Source: Pigoraptor vietnamica (Eukaryota > Opisthokonta > Filasterea). Taken from it: DNA of 16,181 bases. The stretch lies in contig CALSCQ010001318.1 of NCBI GenBank assembly GCA_943704525.1, positions 1-16,181 of the forward strand. The letters run 5' to 3'. The translations under genes were made by a program, and so were the position numbers. Shown piece by piece: positions 1 through 9,923 of the stretch (position 1 is its first letter; each line of letters opens with the position of its first letter). The notes beneath the pieces were generated by a model, which worked only from the letters and a program-made list of their open reading frames with translations, had not been told where the DNA came from and did no database searches.

Positions 1-117
<117 letters not shown>

Positions 118-125
118 GCACACAC

Positions 126-320
126 CAGGCCAAACTCGGGACCCCAGTAGATGGCGATGGGAAACAGCGACGATAGAATCATGTTGAAGGCGATCCGCAG
201 CTGCTCCGGCCATGACTCGCGCGGACCCAACGGCGTCTTCGACCAGTCGATTTTTTTCACGAGTTCGTTCACGGGCAGTTCGCCGGGCGTGAGCATCAGC
301 GGGCCGTGGGATCCCATCAT
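126..320 (-). CDS. PAS-type sensor protein, first coding exon (partial; likely hybrid histidine kinase)
   Basis: Seen: from the ATG at 320-318 the minus strand reads 65 codons with the order IDWSKTPLGPRESWP, then LFPIAIYWGPEFG. Known: this DWSxTPLGPxxxWPxxL block followed by a (F/Y)WGPE segment is the hallmark of the PAS-like sensor region at the N-terminus of many bacterial and some eukaryotic hybrid histidine kinases, which sense a signal and phosphorylate a response regulator. Inferred: the kinase and receiver parts lie to the left of the window. An in-frame TGA lies eight codons upstream of the ATG, so this is the first Met of the open frame (a second Met follows at once). The proposed donor is GTGTGT at 125, after GGCCTG; this is where the family would continue with a Tyr-Asn segment, while reading on gives only Cys-Val repeats. 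Without the missing exons the kinase assignment is probable, not proven. Confidence 0.7.
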
Positions 321-730
321 GCACGGCGTCACACACGCAGCTCAGAGAACTTCTCCTAGATGAAACACACGTTTCAAAAAATGTCCGCCGGCCACACCGA
401 CGGCGATCGGAGACGCCCAAAACGACGTGCGACAGGTCCGTGACACTGCCCGCACTAACGGTCGAGTGACGACACGCCCCGCCGATCCACTCTGCCAACT
501 AGAGGGCAAGTGAAAAGAAGTCCCAGCGAGCGTAGCTATGCGTACCCGGCGTGTGCGGAGTCCACAACATGCCGCTGCTGGGCACACCACACTCGGCCCG
601 AAGTGGCGACACTGTCGAGGTGTGGCGCGGTGACGCATATCACAGCGTCCCGATTTGGCTATCTTGTCCAGACTCACCCCCGTGGGTGCTTGGCATACCT
701 TTGTCCGGCACGCGCCTTCTTGGATAGTCT

Positions 731-1149
731 CCACATACAAACGAAACAGCGCGCGAGAAGGTTCGAAAAAACCCCGCAGACCTCCGCATGCGGTGCTCGC
801 GTGACTTGCCTGTGAACCCATGTCGACGGGAACACTGTGTCACCTCCGATCCAGTGTCCAGTTCCCGCGCCAAACAGCAGTTCCGACCAAGTAACCGGCG
901 TACTCGGGCCGCGACTGACTGTGGCAATGCGCGAGACGGGCCGAAAAACCCCGCAGACTCTGATACGCGCATTCGAACTCGCGTGACAGTGTGCGAAGGC
1001 CGGGGCCAGCACAACCGTGTGATATGTGTGACGTTGAGAGCGCCCGCAGACCGTCCATCACTCCGCATACAAATGGCCGAGTGCAAAACGGGTCGAAAAA
1101 ACTCGCAGAAATTGATACGCGCATTCAAACTCGCGTGACGTGTGCGAAC
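731..1149. repeat. Three diverged copies of an unclassified repeat
   Basis: Copies lie at about 731-806, 922-987 and 1063-1149. Each has a core CGAAAAA(A)-MYCGCAGA (starting at 764, 942 and 1094) followed about 30 bases later by CTCGCGTGAC or a close variant. The second and third copies share TGATACGCGCATTC and AACTCGCGTGAC at a constant offset of 152 bases; the first and second are 178 apart. The first and third also share CATACAAA before the core. They are direct repeats in unique-looking DNA, not simple sequence. I do not recognise a known transposon or RNA family. Confidence 0.75.
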
Positions 1150-1251
1150 ATCACTTCCAATCCATCGACGGAAGGCGATGACTGAGCTCCGATGTCGCGA
1201 CACATTTCCGTCTGCAGTCAGTCAGCCGCACATTGATAGTTAGGGAGATTA

Positions 1252-1263
1252 TTTTTTTTTTTT
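1252..1263 (-). other. Oligo(A) tract downstream of the coiled-coil gene
   Basis: Twelve T on the plus strand, hence A12 on the coding strand, about 105 bases past the stop of the coiled-coil gene. It may lie in or end the 3' UTR. No clear AATAAA signal was seen before it, so a role in polyadenylation is only a guess. Confidence 0.4.
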
Positions 1264-1367
1264 AACTTCAACAAGGCCAGACGCACACGTCGAGCGCGTT
1301 TGTGCGAATTGGCGCAAATGAAATTTCTTCCAAACCGACTTCATTCTCAGACGTCTGTCCTCGTGCT

Positions 1368-4300
1368 TCACCTCTCCTGGCCCCCTACAGACACCAGCAC
1401 GTGCCAGTCGCCGCCTATCGACTGCGCGACGCTGCGCTGCTGCTTCCGCGGTGATCCCTGTCCCCGTAGGTCCGGCATCGACTTCTCCCTCCGGAGGGCC
1501 GCCGCCCTCTTCACGGCAAGTATGCTCTCCGGCGCCGCACTCACGGACGCAACGGCCAGGGACCGCGCGGCGACAGACTGCAAGTCGGCGCGGGTGGCAA
1601 TCTCGCGCGCCTCGTGCATGACAGCCTTCTGCTTGAGAAATTGGCTCGTCAGTTTCGCCATTCCCTCCCGCACGTGCGCAAGGTGTTTGGCCAGCTCCGC
1701 GTTCCCCGGTGCCGCGCGGCGCAGGTCGTCGAGCTGCGCGCGCAATTCCGTCGCTCTGACGTCGGCCTCCCGCACGCGCTTGCGCAGCGCATTCACCTCC
1801 TCGATCGCACTCGCAGTCGCAACGCGCTGCCGCTCTGCGATGCGTGCCATGCGCTGTTGCGCCTCCTTCGCCAGTTGTGCCTCGGAGACGGCCGTCGACG
1901 CCGAGCGCTCGGCAGCTGCCACGCGCGCATTTGCGTCGCGCAGTTCGGCGCGCGCCCTCGCAAGCGTGCGCCGTATTTCCGCGCACTCGACGCGCGAAGC
2001 CTCCAGTGCGGCGACGACATCCGACAGCCGGCGTTGCGCCGTATCGGCCACCGCAGCCTGAGCACCCACGCGCGACAGCTCGTCCATGTGGGCGGAAACG
2101 ACACGCTCCGCTTCTGCCGCGACCTCGGCAGCCACGTCGTTGCGCACGACGCCCGCGCGGCGCTCTTCCTCGAGGGCGGCTTCCAGCGTCTCGCAGCGCA
2201 CGAGCGCCGCCGACAACTGCGCGTCGCGGCCCTCCAGCGTCGCCGAGAGAGAGGCGATGGCGGCCGCGGCGCGCTCTGCGGCAACCTCAGCATCCGCCAG
2301 GGCGTGGCGACATTCTGCCACCTCCGCGCGCATGGCGGCAACCTCAGAGTCCCACGACGCGCGCTCGTGCGCGAGACGATCTTCCACCAACGCAAGCGCA
2401 CGGTCCCTCTCATCGAGGAGTGACGCCGCGGCGCTAAGCTGGGCCTCGCGTGCAGCGGCGCCGGCATCGCGCGCGCACAATTCCCGCTCGATCTCAGCCG
2501 CCTCCACAGTGGCCGCAATTAGCTCCGCGCGCTGTGTTTCGAGCCACCCACGCAGCTCCGCCAGTCGGACTTCTTCGTCCGCCGCCGCAATCTCGCGCAG
2601 CTCGAGCGACGCACGCAGCGACTCGACGGCCTCGTGCCGTGCGCGGAGGGCTAGCTCCGCACGCTCGAGCTCCCCCGCGCGCACCTCGCACTCCTCGTGC
2701 AACTGCGCGCGAACCGCCATCGCCTCGTCGTCGCGGCCCTCCACGTCCCGAGCAATGCACCCGAGCTCGGCCTCCATCGCCACGAGCTCCCCTTCCCGCG
2801 ACGCGCACGTGTCTTCCCTCGCGTAGAGGGCTGCCTCGGTTTCGTCCAGCGAACGCGCGCGCGCGGCAAGCTCCTCAATGGCCGCCGACACGCGCCGCTC
2901 TCTCTCTTCCGCCGCTCGCAGGCGAGTGTCCACCGATTCTGCGCGACTGGCGAGCTCTCGCGTGTCTCGGTCGAGGGCCTCTGCGCGCCTCTGCAGGCTA
3001 GCTTCCATGTCCCTGTGGCGCTCTTCGCGCGCCCGGACCTCCGCTTCGCGCCTGTCTGCCGCGATGGCCCTTGCCGCCGCGCTCGCCACCGCACCCTCCA
3101 ATTCCTGCGCGCGCACGCGCAGACGCTCCTCCTCTTTCGCAAGCCGCTCAGATCGGTCCTTGAGGGCCATGGCGGCGGCGTGCGCCTCACTCTCCCGCGC
3201 CTTGCACGTCTCTTCCCTCGCCGCCGTGGCCGCAAGGCGCCCATCCAGCGCCGACTGCGAGCGTCGCAAGGCCTCGTCGCGATCGCGCAGCGCTGCTTCC
3301 GCAGCTGCGACGCGCTCTTCTGCGTGGCGAAGGTCCGCCGCGCGCCTCAAGACCATGTCTTCGGACCGACGAATGTAGTCGGCCTTATCGCGTGTCGCAG
3401 CCTCCGATGCCGCACACCGCTCCTCCCTGCGTGCCGCTTCCGCCTCGCGCCGCGTGAGCGCGGCTTCGATCTCGGCCAAGCGCGCCGCTTCAGCGGTATG
3501 CGACGCCCTTCGTCTCTCCTTCTTCGCCGCAAGTGCATTCGTCAGCTCACTCGCGCGCAGTTCCGCGTCGCGCGCTAACGATTCGCGTTCCTGCATGCGC
3601 TGTTCTGCCGTCGAAAGCGCGTCTTCTCTGGCGCGGAGGGTCCTCTCAATGGAGGCACACTCGGCCTCGCGATCGGCGAGCCGCCGCTCCAGCGCCGCCA
3701 CCTCCTCGATCCTAGAACGGAGCGCGGCCTCCATTTCAGCCAACGCAAGCGCGTCAAGCTGTCCCGGCGCGCCCTTTGCAGAAGGAGCAAGGGACAGGGA
3801 GTCCGTCTGCGTCGCTGCGGTCGCTTGTACAATGCCCGGATGGATCGACGGCGAGGGCGGCAGCGATGACTCTGTCGGCTGCGACGGCGCGCGCGAAAGC
3901 GGCGGCCGTTCGTTGGCCTGTTTCAACGCGGACTCCGCACGCGCAAGCTCCACTTCGCGCTTATCGAGCTCGTACGTCCGCGCGGTCACGTGGGCGGCGG
4001 CCTCGGACAATCGGTGCTCTCGCCCGGCCAGCCGCGCCTCCATCGCCACCGCCGCAGCCTCGCGCGCCGCCAGGTCCTCAAAGCACTTCTTGAGGACGAG
4101 CGTGTTGCTCGCGACGCTTTCTTCGCGCGCCCGCAGCTCTGCCTCCTGCTCGAGCACGGCGGATTCGCGACGGCGCAGCGCCGACAGGCCCTCGGCGCTG
4201 CCGTCGAGGGCTGTTTGCGTCGACGCATGCACGGCGCGAGGAGGGTCTTCTGCGCGAGTGAGGGACGGCGTCTTTCGAAGCGCTCGTGAATTTTGCACCC

Positions 4301-7300
4301 CCTCGACAAACGCATCGGCGTTTACCGGCGTCTCGACATCGCGCACCACGTGACCGCCTCCGGCTGCTGTACCGGCGACGTTTTCCTCCCTCCCGCTCAC
4401 AAGAACCTCGCGAGCATCGAGGCTTGCCGCGCGCCGGGCCAGAAGAAGCTCCCTTTCGCCCGCGGCGGCGTGCAGCGCCTCCAGCTCCCTCTCGCCGCGC
4501 TGCCTCGCATTCTGTGCGTGCGACTGGGCCTCCGCGTGCGCACGCTCGCGTTCCAACAGCAACGCCTCCCTTCGCAAGCAGGCCACCTCTTCTTCGGCCA
4601 GCGCGCTTCTCTTCGCCGCAACGTCGTTTTCTCTCGCAAGGACTGCCTCTTCACGCAGGGCCACGGCAGCAGAGAGCGCGTCGGCATCCCTAGCACGTGC
4701 TTCGACGCGACGCTCGCGTTCTCCAGCTTCCTTTTCCCGGCGTTCGACGGCAGACACGGCGGCCGCCACCGACGTTTCCCTCTGTGCAACCGCGGCGCGC
4801 GCCGACTCCAACGCTGCCTCCTTCTCTGAGATTCGTGACTCTCGCATCGCCGCAAACGCGTTTGCCTCGTCGAGACGGCCGCGCACGACATCGGCCAAAT
4901 AGCGCGCCTCGATGATCTCCCTCTCGCACGCGAGCACGTGGCTCTCCCGCGCAGCCAGCGCCGTCTCTCTCGCAGCGAGCTCGTCGCGCATCCTTGCAAG
5001 CTCGGCGTCGCGCGCCTCCATGGCTCCCTGTCGTTCGCGCAGTTCGCGTCCACTGTCTTCCATTGTGCGACGAAGTACCTCGACCGCCTCGTTCGCCGAC
5101 GCAAGCTGGCCATCGCGGAGTGCGAGCAACTCTCGCAGCGCAGCAATGGCCGCGCTGTCCACGGCCTCCCCAGTCTCAGCGCGCGGAAGTGCCGCGCCCA
5201 TTAACTCTGCGTGTGATGCATCCAGTTCAGCCCGAGGACCCGATGGCATCGCCTCTGTCACGTGGACAGCGGCAGGCGTCGCGTCTACGCCCTCCCGCAC
5301 ACTTTCCGCAGCCGCCGCCCTCGCGCGGTCCCTTTCATTCTCGAGGGAAGAAGCGAGCGCTCGCAATTCTCGCTCCCGCCGCCCAATGGCCAGTTCCCGC
5401 TCGGACGCGGCGTGGTGAAGAGCCTCGGCGTCGCGCACGAGCGCTTCCGCCTTCCGCTGACGCTCCCCCACGGCCGCCTCCCGCTGCAAAAGGCCCTCCT
5501 CGCGCAACACAAGCGCACGCTCGCGCGCGTCTAGAACTTCGCCGCGAACGGACATGGCTGCCTCGCGTGCCGCCAATCGCTCCGTCGCAAACGCAAGCGC
5601 CTCTTCGGCGGCGGCGTGTGAAAAGGGGGCGTCGCGAGCCCGCTCCTCGCGTGCGCTGATGCTGTCCGCATCAATTGTTGCCACATCGGTCGATGTCCGG
5701 ACCGCCTCTTCACTCCGCGAACGTTCGGCGGCGCCATTCTCTTCCTCTTGAACCTGGCTTTGTTGCTGCGAATCCACGGCCGCCGCACGCTCCGACAGCT
5801 CCCTCAGCGTCTGCTTGAGCACGGCGACCTGCGTCTCCAGCCACCGAATGTCCGCGTCCTTGTGTGCGACGTCCGATTCTTTCTCCGCCAACAACGACCT
5901 CAAGTTTGCAGCATCCGCTTCGGTCGCAGCGAGCGTGTGCCGCACCGCGCGCCCTTCTTCCTCTGCAACTGCCAGCGACGCCTCCCTCGCAGCCAGGTCA
6001 CCTTCGAGAGCCCCCACACGCTCCCGCAATAGCGCCAGCTCTGCTTCCCTCTCAGCAATCGCGGCCTGCATTTCGCCCTTGGCGGTCGCTATTGCTTCCG
6101 CGTCATTCTTGACCGCTTCGAGGCTCTCGTCCAGTTCCCGACGGGTCCCCTCGACGTCCGACCGCGCCCGTTCCAGCGCCGCCGTCTCGTCAGCGAGCGC
6201 CGAAGCGAGCGCCTTTAGCTCTGCATCTCGTCGCATGAGTGCCCTCTCCCTCTCGGACGCCGCCAAATGCAGGGCCTCTGCGTCGGCAAGGAGCGTCTCG
6301 CCCTTCCGCTGCGACGCGTCCAAGCGCGCCGCGCGTTCCGAGAGCTCGCTCGAGAGGGCCTCCACTTCGCCGCGTGCAACAGCCAAAAAGTGTTCTCGCT
6401 CGGCCACGGCTGCGGCTTTCGATTCGATTTCGGCCCGAGCGGCGTCGTGGACCTTGTCCAGTAACTGCGCCTGCTTGAGGAGCGACATCGCTTGCGCCGC
6501 CCCCGACATGACTTCCCGTTCGCGCTGCGACAGAGCAGCAACACGTGCCTCCACATCCGCCTCGAGCTCCCGAAGCCGCGACTCGCGCGCGGAGAGTGCG
6601 GCGAGCTTCGCAGACGCATCGGCTAGCGCCGCGTCTGCCTGCGCCTGCCGCTGTCGCACGACGCCCTGCAAGAGCTCCGTCTCCTTCGCCCGTTCAGCCG
6701 CGGATGCCTCGAGGGACGCAAGGCGTCGCTGGACCTCGTCCAGCGCAACTTCTCGCTGTGCGAGGACTTCGCGCAACGCACCCGCCGACTCTTCGGCAGC
6801 GACTACCCGGGCGCGCGCGTCGCCGAGCTCGTCGCATGCGTGCGCTTCGTCCCGCGAATCCTCCCACTCGACCGATGTGGCCGCATCAACGCACCCCGTT
6901 GATCGATCGCGCGTGCGTTGCAAAGTCACGTGCTCGGCCTCCGTGGCGACCGACGCGTCGCGCACATCGGCCGAACGCACGGCCTCTCTCGCTGCGTCTG
7001 TTCCCACAGAGGCGTCCGCTTGCGCGCACACGGGCACCAATGGCACATTTCCCTCTGCCGATACGCTTGGCGGTGAGTGCAGGGCGGACTCGCGCACGCG
7101 CAGTTCTTGTTCCCGTGCGTCGACAGTGCGCGTGCGGTCGGCAAGAGCAGTTTCCAGGGCTGCCAAGGTCGCCTCGCGCTCTGCAAACGCCGCGTTGCGT
7201 GCGGCCAATCCCTCCTCGTCCACACTCGGAGCGGGGTGCTCGTCGCTCATCTGCGCATTCGTGAGGACCGCGAGGGCGCCCTCTCTGGCCGCGAGCGCCT

Positions 7301-9061
7301 CTTCTGCCGCGCGCACCACAGCATCGCGAGAAGCGACCTGGGCCTCGCGTGCAGCGATACCGGCCGCATCGTGCGCAAAGGCGATGTCCTCGTCCTCAAC
7401 GTCTCTTTCCGTTTGCGTTCTTTCGTCCCGCACGTCCGCTGGATCTGCACGGAGGCGAGTGGAGTGCGCGAGTCGATCGAGCCCCGGAAAGTCCGCCAGC
7501 GACGCCGCACTGTCGTAGAGGGCGCCGTCACCACCGTCGTCACTCACGGCGTCGTCAATGGGCTGCGCGCGCAGTTGCATTTGCCGCCGCGTGAGTTCCA
7601 GCTCAAACGACAGGCGTTCGACGAGAGCGTCCCGCGCAGACAGCTCTGCCCACAACTCGCCAAGCTTCCTCGGCGCGTCCACATCCATCGCCGTCGCGTG
7701 CGTTGGCGCCGGCACTTCTGGGCCGTTCAACCTCCCGTTGGTCACGTGGGCTCCCTGTGTAGGCATGCTTTCTATGTCTGCAGAGGGAGCGTGCGACGGC
7801 GTCTCAAACAGACGGCGCTTGAGGCGATCGGACGACTCGCGCGACGCGGCAATGACACGGCGGAGGTCCTCGCACTCGCCGCCGCGCGTGGACAGAGCAC
7901 CTTGCAGTGCAGCCGCGCGCGATGGCGCGTCACGCACTCTCCGCACTGCGCCCGACCCGCCGTTACTCTCAACGTCCCCTCCGGCAGTCGACGTGGCGAC
8001 GTCATCAATCGCAACGACGCGGACGACCGAAGACCTTCGCCGCGCGGGCGTAACGGCAGCCTCTCCTTCCGCAGGGGTTGGTGTACAGACGCGGGCGGGT
8101 GCGATCGCAGGCAAGGGGCGCACGTCCCCGCCCTCGGAGCGATCCACCGGTGCGCCGTCGGCGTCGTCCTCTCTCGCGACCCACCGGTGCATGACGTCAC
8201 CGCCCGCGCAGCGACCGGCGACAATCAATGAGCCCACGAAGACATCGGCGCTGCGGAGCCACGCCGGCCAAAAGGGGTCGCTCTGGAGATAAAGGCGAGG
8301 GCACTTGGCCATAAGCGGGTGACGTCGCAAGCTGAACATTCGCACACGTAGGTGTGGGGACGGGCACACAGCGCCGCACGCACACTAGCCAAGATGCGGC
8401 ACTTCGCAACATTTTGCATGACACGTGACCGGTAACCCACCGAGAAGTGCGACCCCGCCGCGGCCGACAGCGACGCCCACTGCTGCAGCGCCTGCTTTCG
8501 CACGTGCGCATCGATGATTTCGGCGTCGCCCGCGCCGTCGCACCCGAGCACGCGCGCGCACAGCCGCGCAACGACCGTCTCGAGTCGCCCGACGCGCGCG
8601 TTCGCCTTGACGTAAGCGCGGTGCGCCGAAGCGAGGCGAGCGGCATCGACTGCGACACCCTGTGCGTCCTCACGCGTGGGCACGCTCTTGCGGCGCGATG
8701 TGGGCGGGAGCGCTTTGGTCGGCGTCGCGTGCGGTGTGTCTGAGGGGGTCGCGAACGGAGAGTTGGACGCAAATGCAGGCGCAGAGAGAGATCCGATGTC
8801 GGCGGTGCGTTGCGAATCGAGCGCAGCAATCTTCGACAGGAGGACATGTCGCTCTTCCTCGAATTTGCGACACGTGCGCTCGTAGCGCTGTTGGCATCGC
8901 TCCAACGTGGACGTCAACAGCTGCGGTTCAGTAGCACACAATCAGCAAAACGCACTCACAGGACGCACCGCGCGCACGCGACATGCACTCGGACGGACGG
9001 CCACACGCGCGCTACTTACAAACAGCTCACGAAGGGAAACAACAAAATCAGCCCTGCACAT
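1368..9061 (-). CDS. Giant coiled-coil protein (about 2,478 residues, three exons)
   Basis: Model: complement(join(1368..8282, 8441..8920, 9020..9061)). Exon 1 starts at ATG 9061 (MCRADFVVSLRELF) and ends at a perfect GTAAGT donor; exon 2 follows ACCGCAG; exon 3 follows TTTATCTCCAG after a GTGGGT donor. All junctions are phase 0. Residues about 15-60 (from QLLTSTLERCQQRYER) look helical; a Ser/Pro/Thr-rich linker with basic RRKSVP follows; about residues 175-215 form a hydrophobic, possibly folded segment (SDPFWPAWLRSADVFVG). From roughly residue 300 to near the end the chain is almost pure Ala/Glu/Arg/Leu with heptad-like LxxREAxL patterns. The tail is basic and Ser-rich (KSMPDLRGQGSPRKQQ). 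No signal peptide, motor or enzyme motif was seen. Such proteins are usually structural or tethering (centrosome, cilium, Golgi), but no specific role can be assigned. The huge terminal exon is certain as an open frame; the 5' exons are inferred. An in-frame ATG at 9340 on the far side of the GT tract is an alternative start. Confidence 0.8.
4430..6310 (-). repeat. Internal duplicated segments of the coiled-coil protein
   Basis: Three related coding segments recur near 6225-6310, 5370-5465 and 4430-4500 (around residues 843, 1127 and 1442 of the model). They share the pattern DAEALHxAASERE(R/L)A, then RRxxELxALASxLxxE; the third keeps LEALHAAAGERELLLARR. The spacing of about 850 and 945 nt suggests growth of the coil by duplication of blocks near 300 residues, now diverged. 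Confidence 0.6.
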
Positions 9062-9109
9062 TAAAACGCGCAATAAAACAAACGCACACACGCACCACAC
9101 ACACACAAG

Positions 9110-9111
<2 letters not shown>

Positions 9112-9193
<82 letters not shown>
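9112..9193. repeat. (AC)41 microsatellite
   Basis: A perfect AC tract of about 82 bases just upstream of the proposed first coding exon of the coiled-coil gene. On the coding strand it is (GT)n, placed either in the promoter or in a 5' UTR intron that ends at TTTTAATGTGCAG (9054). Confidence 0.97.
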
Positions 9194-9194
<1 letters not shown>

Positions 9195-9622
9195 GCGCAT
9201 TCGTTTGCACGCACCCGCACAGCCAGCCTCTCGTCCTGCAGCCGTTCGCGCTCATTCCCAGCGGCGCGCGGTTGCCTTCCCTCGACGGCGCGCACATGGC
9301 CCTCCCACTGCGCGCGCAGGTGCGAACCGAGTGCCGTCATGTGCGCTGTTGTGTGTGGCGCACGTGTTCGAGTGCGCGTTCAATCGCCGCCGATTTGCGC
9401 TTCACAACCGCCTCGCGTCACACGCTCGGAGGAGGGACGGCGAGCGCAGTGTGGCGGCTGTGGCCACGTGCGCCGTCGTCCCTCGATTAGAGGCTCGCGA
9501 GTCCGCAATGCATTGGCGATGCGACGGTGGGGGCACGTGTACCCCTGCTACATGTGTGTGAACGGGATTTCTCCACGGAAGGAGACGCAGAGATCGCTCA
9601 ACGTGCTTTCCACCGAAAGCGT

Positions 9623-9624
<2 letters not shown>

Positions 9625-9677
<53 letters not shown>

Positions 9678-9710
9678 TGTGTGTGTGTGTGTATGTGTGT
9701 GTGTGTGTGT
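9625..9710. repeat. Compound (GA)n(GT)n microsatellite
   Basis: About 51 bases of GA repeat pass directly into about 35 bases of GT repeat, broken once by TATG near 9692. The purine-only GA half can form triplex and the GT half Z-DNA; no gene overlaps it. Confidence 0.95.
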
Positions 9711-9923
9711 CACGAAGCGGAGGACTGTCAAATGGTCGGAGTTTAAGTTAAGCACAAACAAAAGAGACAGAAGCGACATGAATCAGCTGCCCACTGCGGT
9801 GATTTTTGAATCGGGCCCTTTCCCGCCAATCGGCCGTCCACTGGCACTCACTCGCACGGCACGCACCAACTCACACTTTTCTCTACTCACAACCACAACA
9901 AGCGCGTCTGACGACAAGGCTCT

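Larger units (their letters stand above)
321..1367. other. Non-coding region between PAS-type gene 5' end and coiled-coil gene 3' end
   Basis: About 1 kb with no convincing exon on either strand. It should hold the promoter and 5' UTR of the PAS-type gene and the 3' UTR of the coiled-coil gene, since both are on the minus strand. Short open frames here are overlapping, low-complexity and show no family motif. The notable contents are three diverged copies of a repeat and an oligo-T tract, listed separately. Confidence 0.6.
9062..9923. other. Intergenic region upstream of the coiled-coil gene and downstream of the SDR gene
   Basis: About 860 bases. It should carry the promoter and 5' UTR of the coiled-coil gene (next to 9061) and the 3' UTR of the SDR gene (next to 9923). 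It is dominated by two microsatellites, listed separately. An open minus-strand frame from ATG 9340 reads some helical-looking residues (LRAQWEGHVRAVEGR) before running into the GT tract, so a coding upstream exon is possible but I could not match its splice phase to the next exon. Confidence 0.55.

Noticed and set aside
731-1149. CRISPR array
   Set aside because: Only three diverged copies at unequal spacing of more than 150 bases, in a eukaryotic intron-bearing region; nothing like short perfect repeats with unique spacers.
342-1203. Overlapping minus-strand open frames with repeated GFF-type peptides
   Set aside because: The shared peptide is the translation of the three-copy DNA repeat, frames shift between copies, and in-frame stops separate them from the PAS exon.
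5815-7518. Plus-strand open frame of 567 codons, Ser/Ala/Arg-rich
   Set aside because: It is the antisense of the Ala/Glu/Arg coiled-coil exon. GC-rich repeated codons keep all frames open, and the translation has no family motif. The same holds for the other long frames across 1300-8300 on both strands.
8332-8429. Alternative intron CG|GTCACG to TTCAG|C in the coiled-coil gene
   Set aside because: Phase fits, but the donor is weak. GTGGGT (8440) with the pyrimidine-rich TTTATCTCCAG (8283) fits the local consensus better and also keeps phase.
9020-9340. Upstream coding exon for the coiled-coil gene from ATG 9340
   Set aside because: The residues look helical, but the best donor (GTGCGT after CGG) is phase 0 in that frame while the acceptor at 9054 needs phase 2. 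The ATG at 9061 gives a simpler model. Kept only as an alternative.
8907-9746. Open frames made of His-Thr, Cys-Val or Arg-Glu repeats
   Set aside because: These are translations of the (AC)n, (GT)n and (GA)n tracts and carry no other coding signal.
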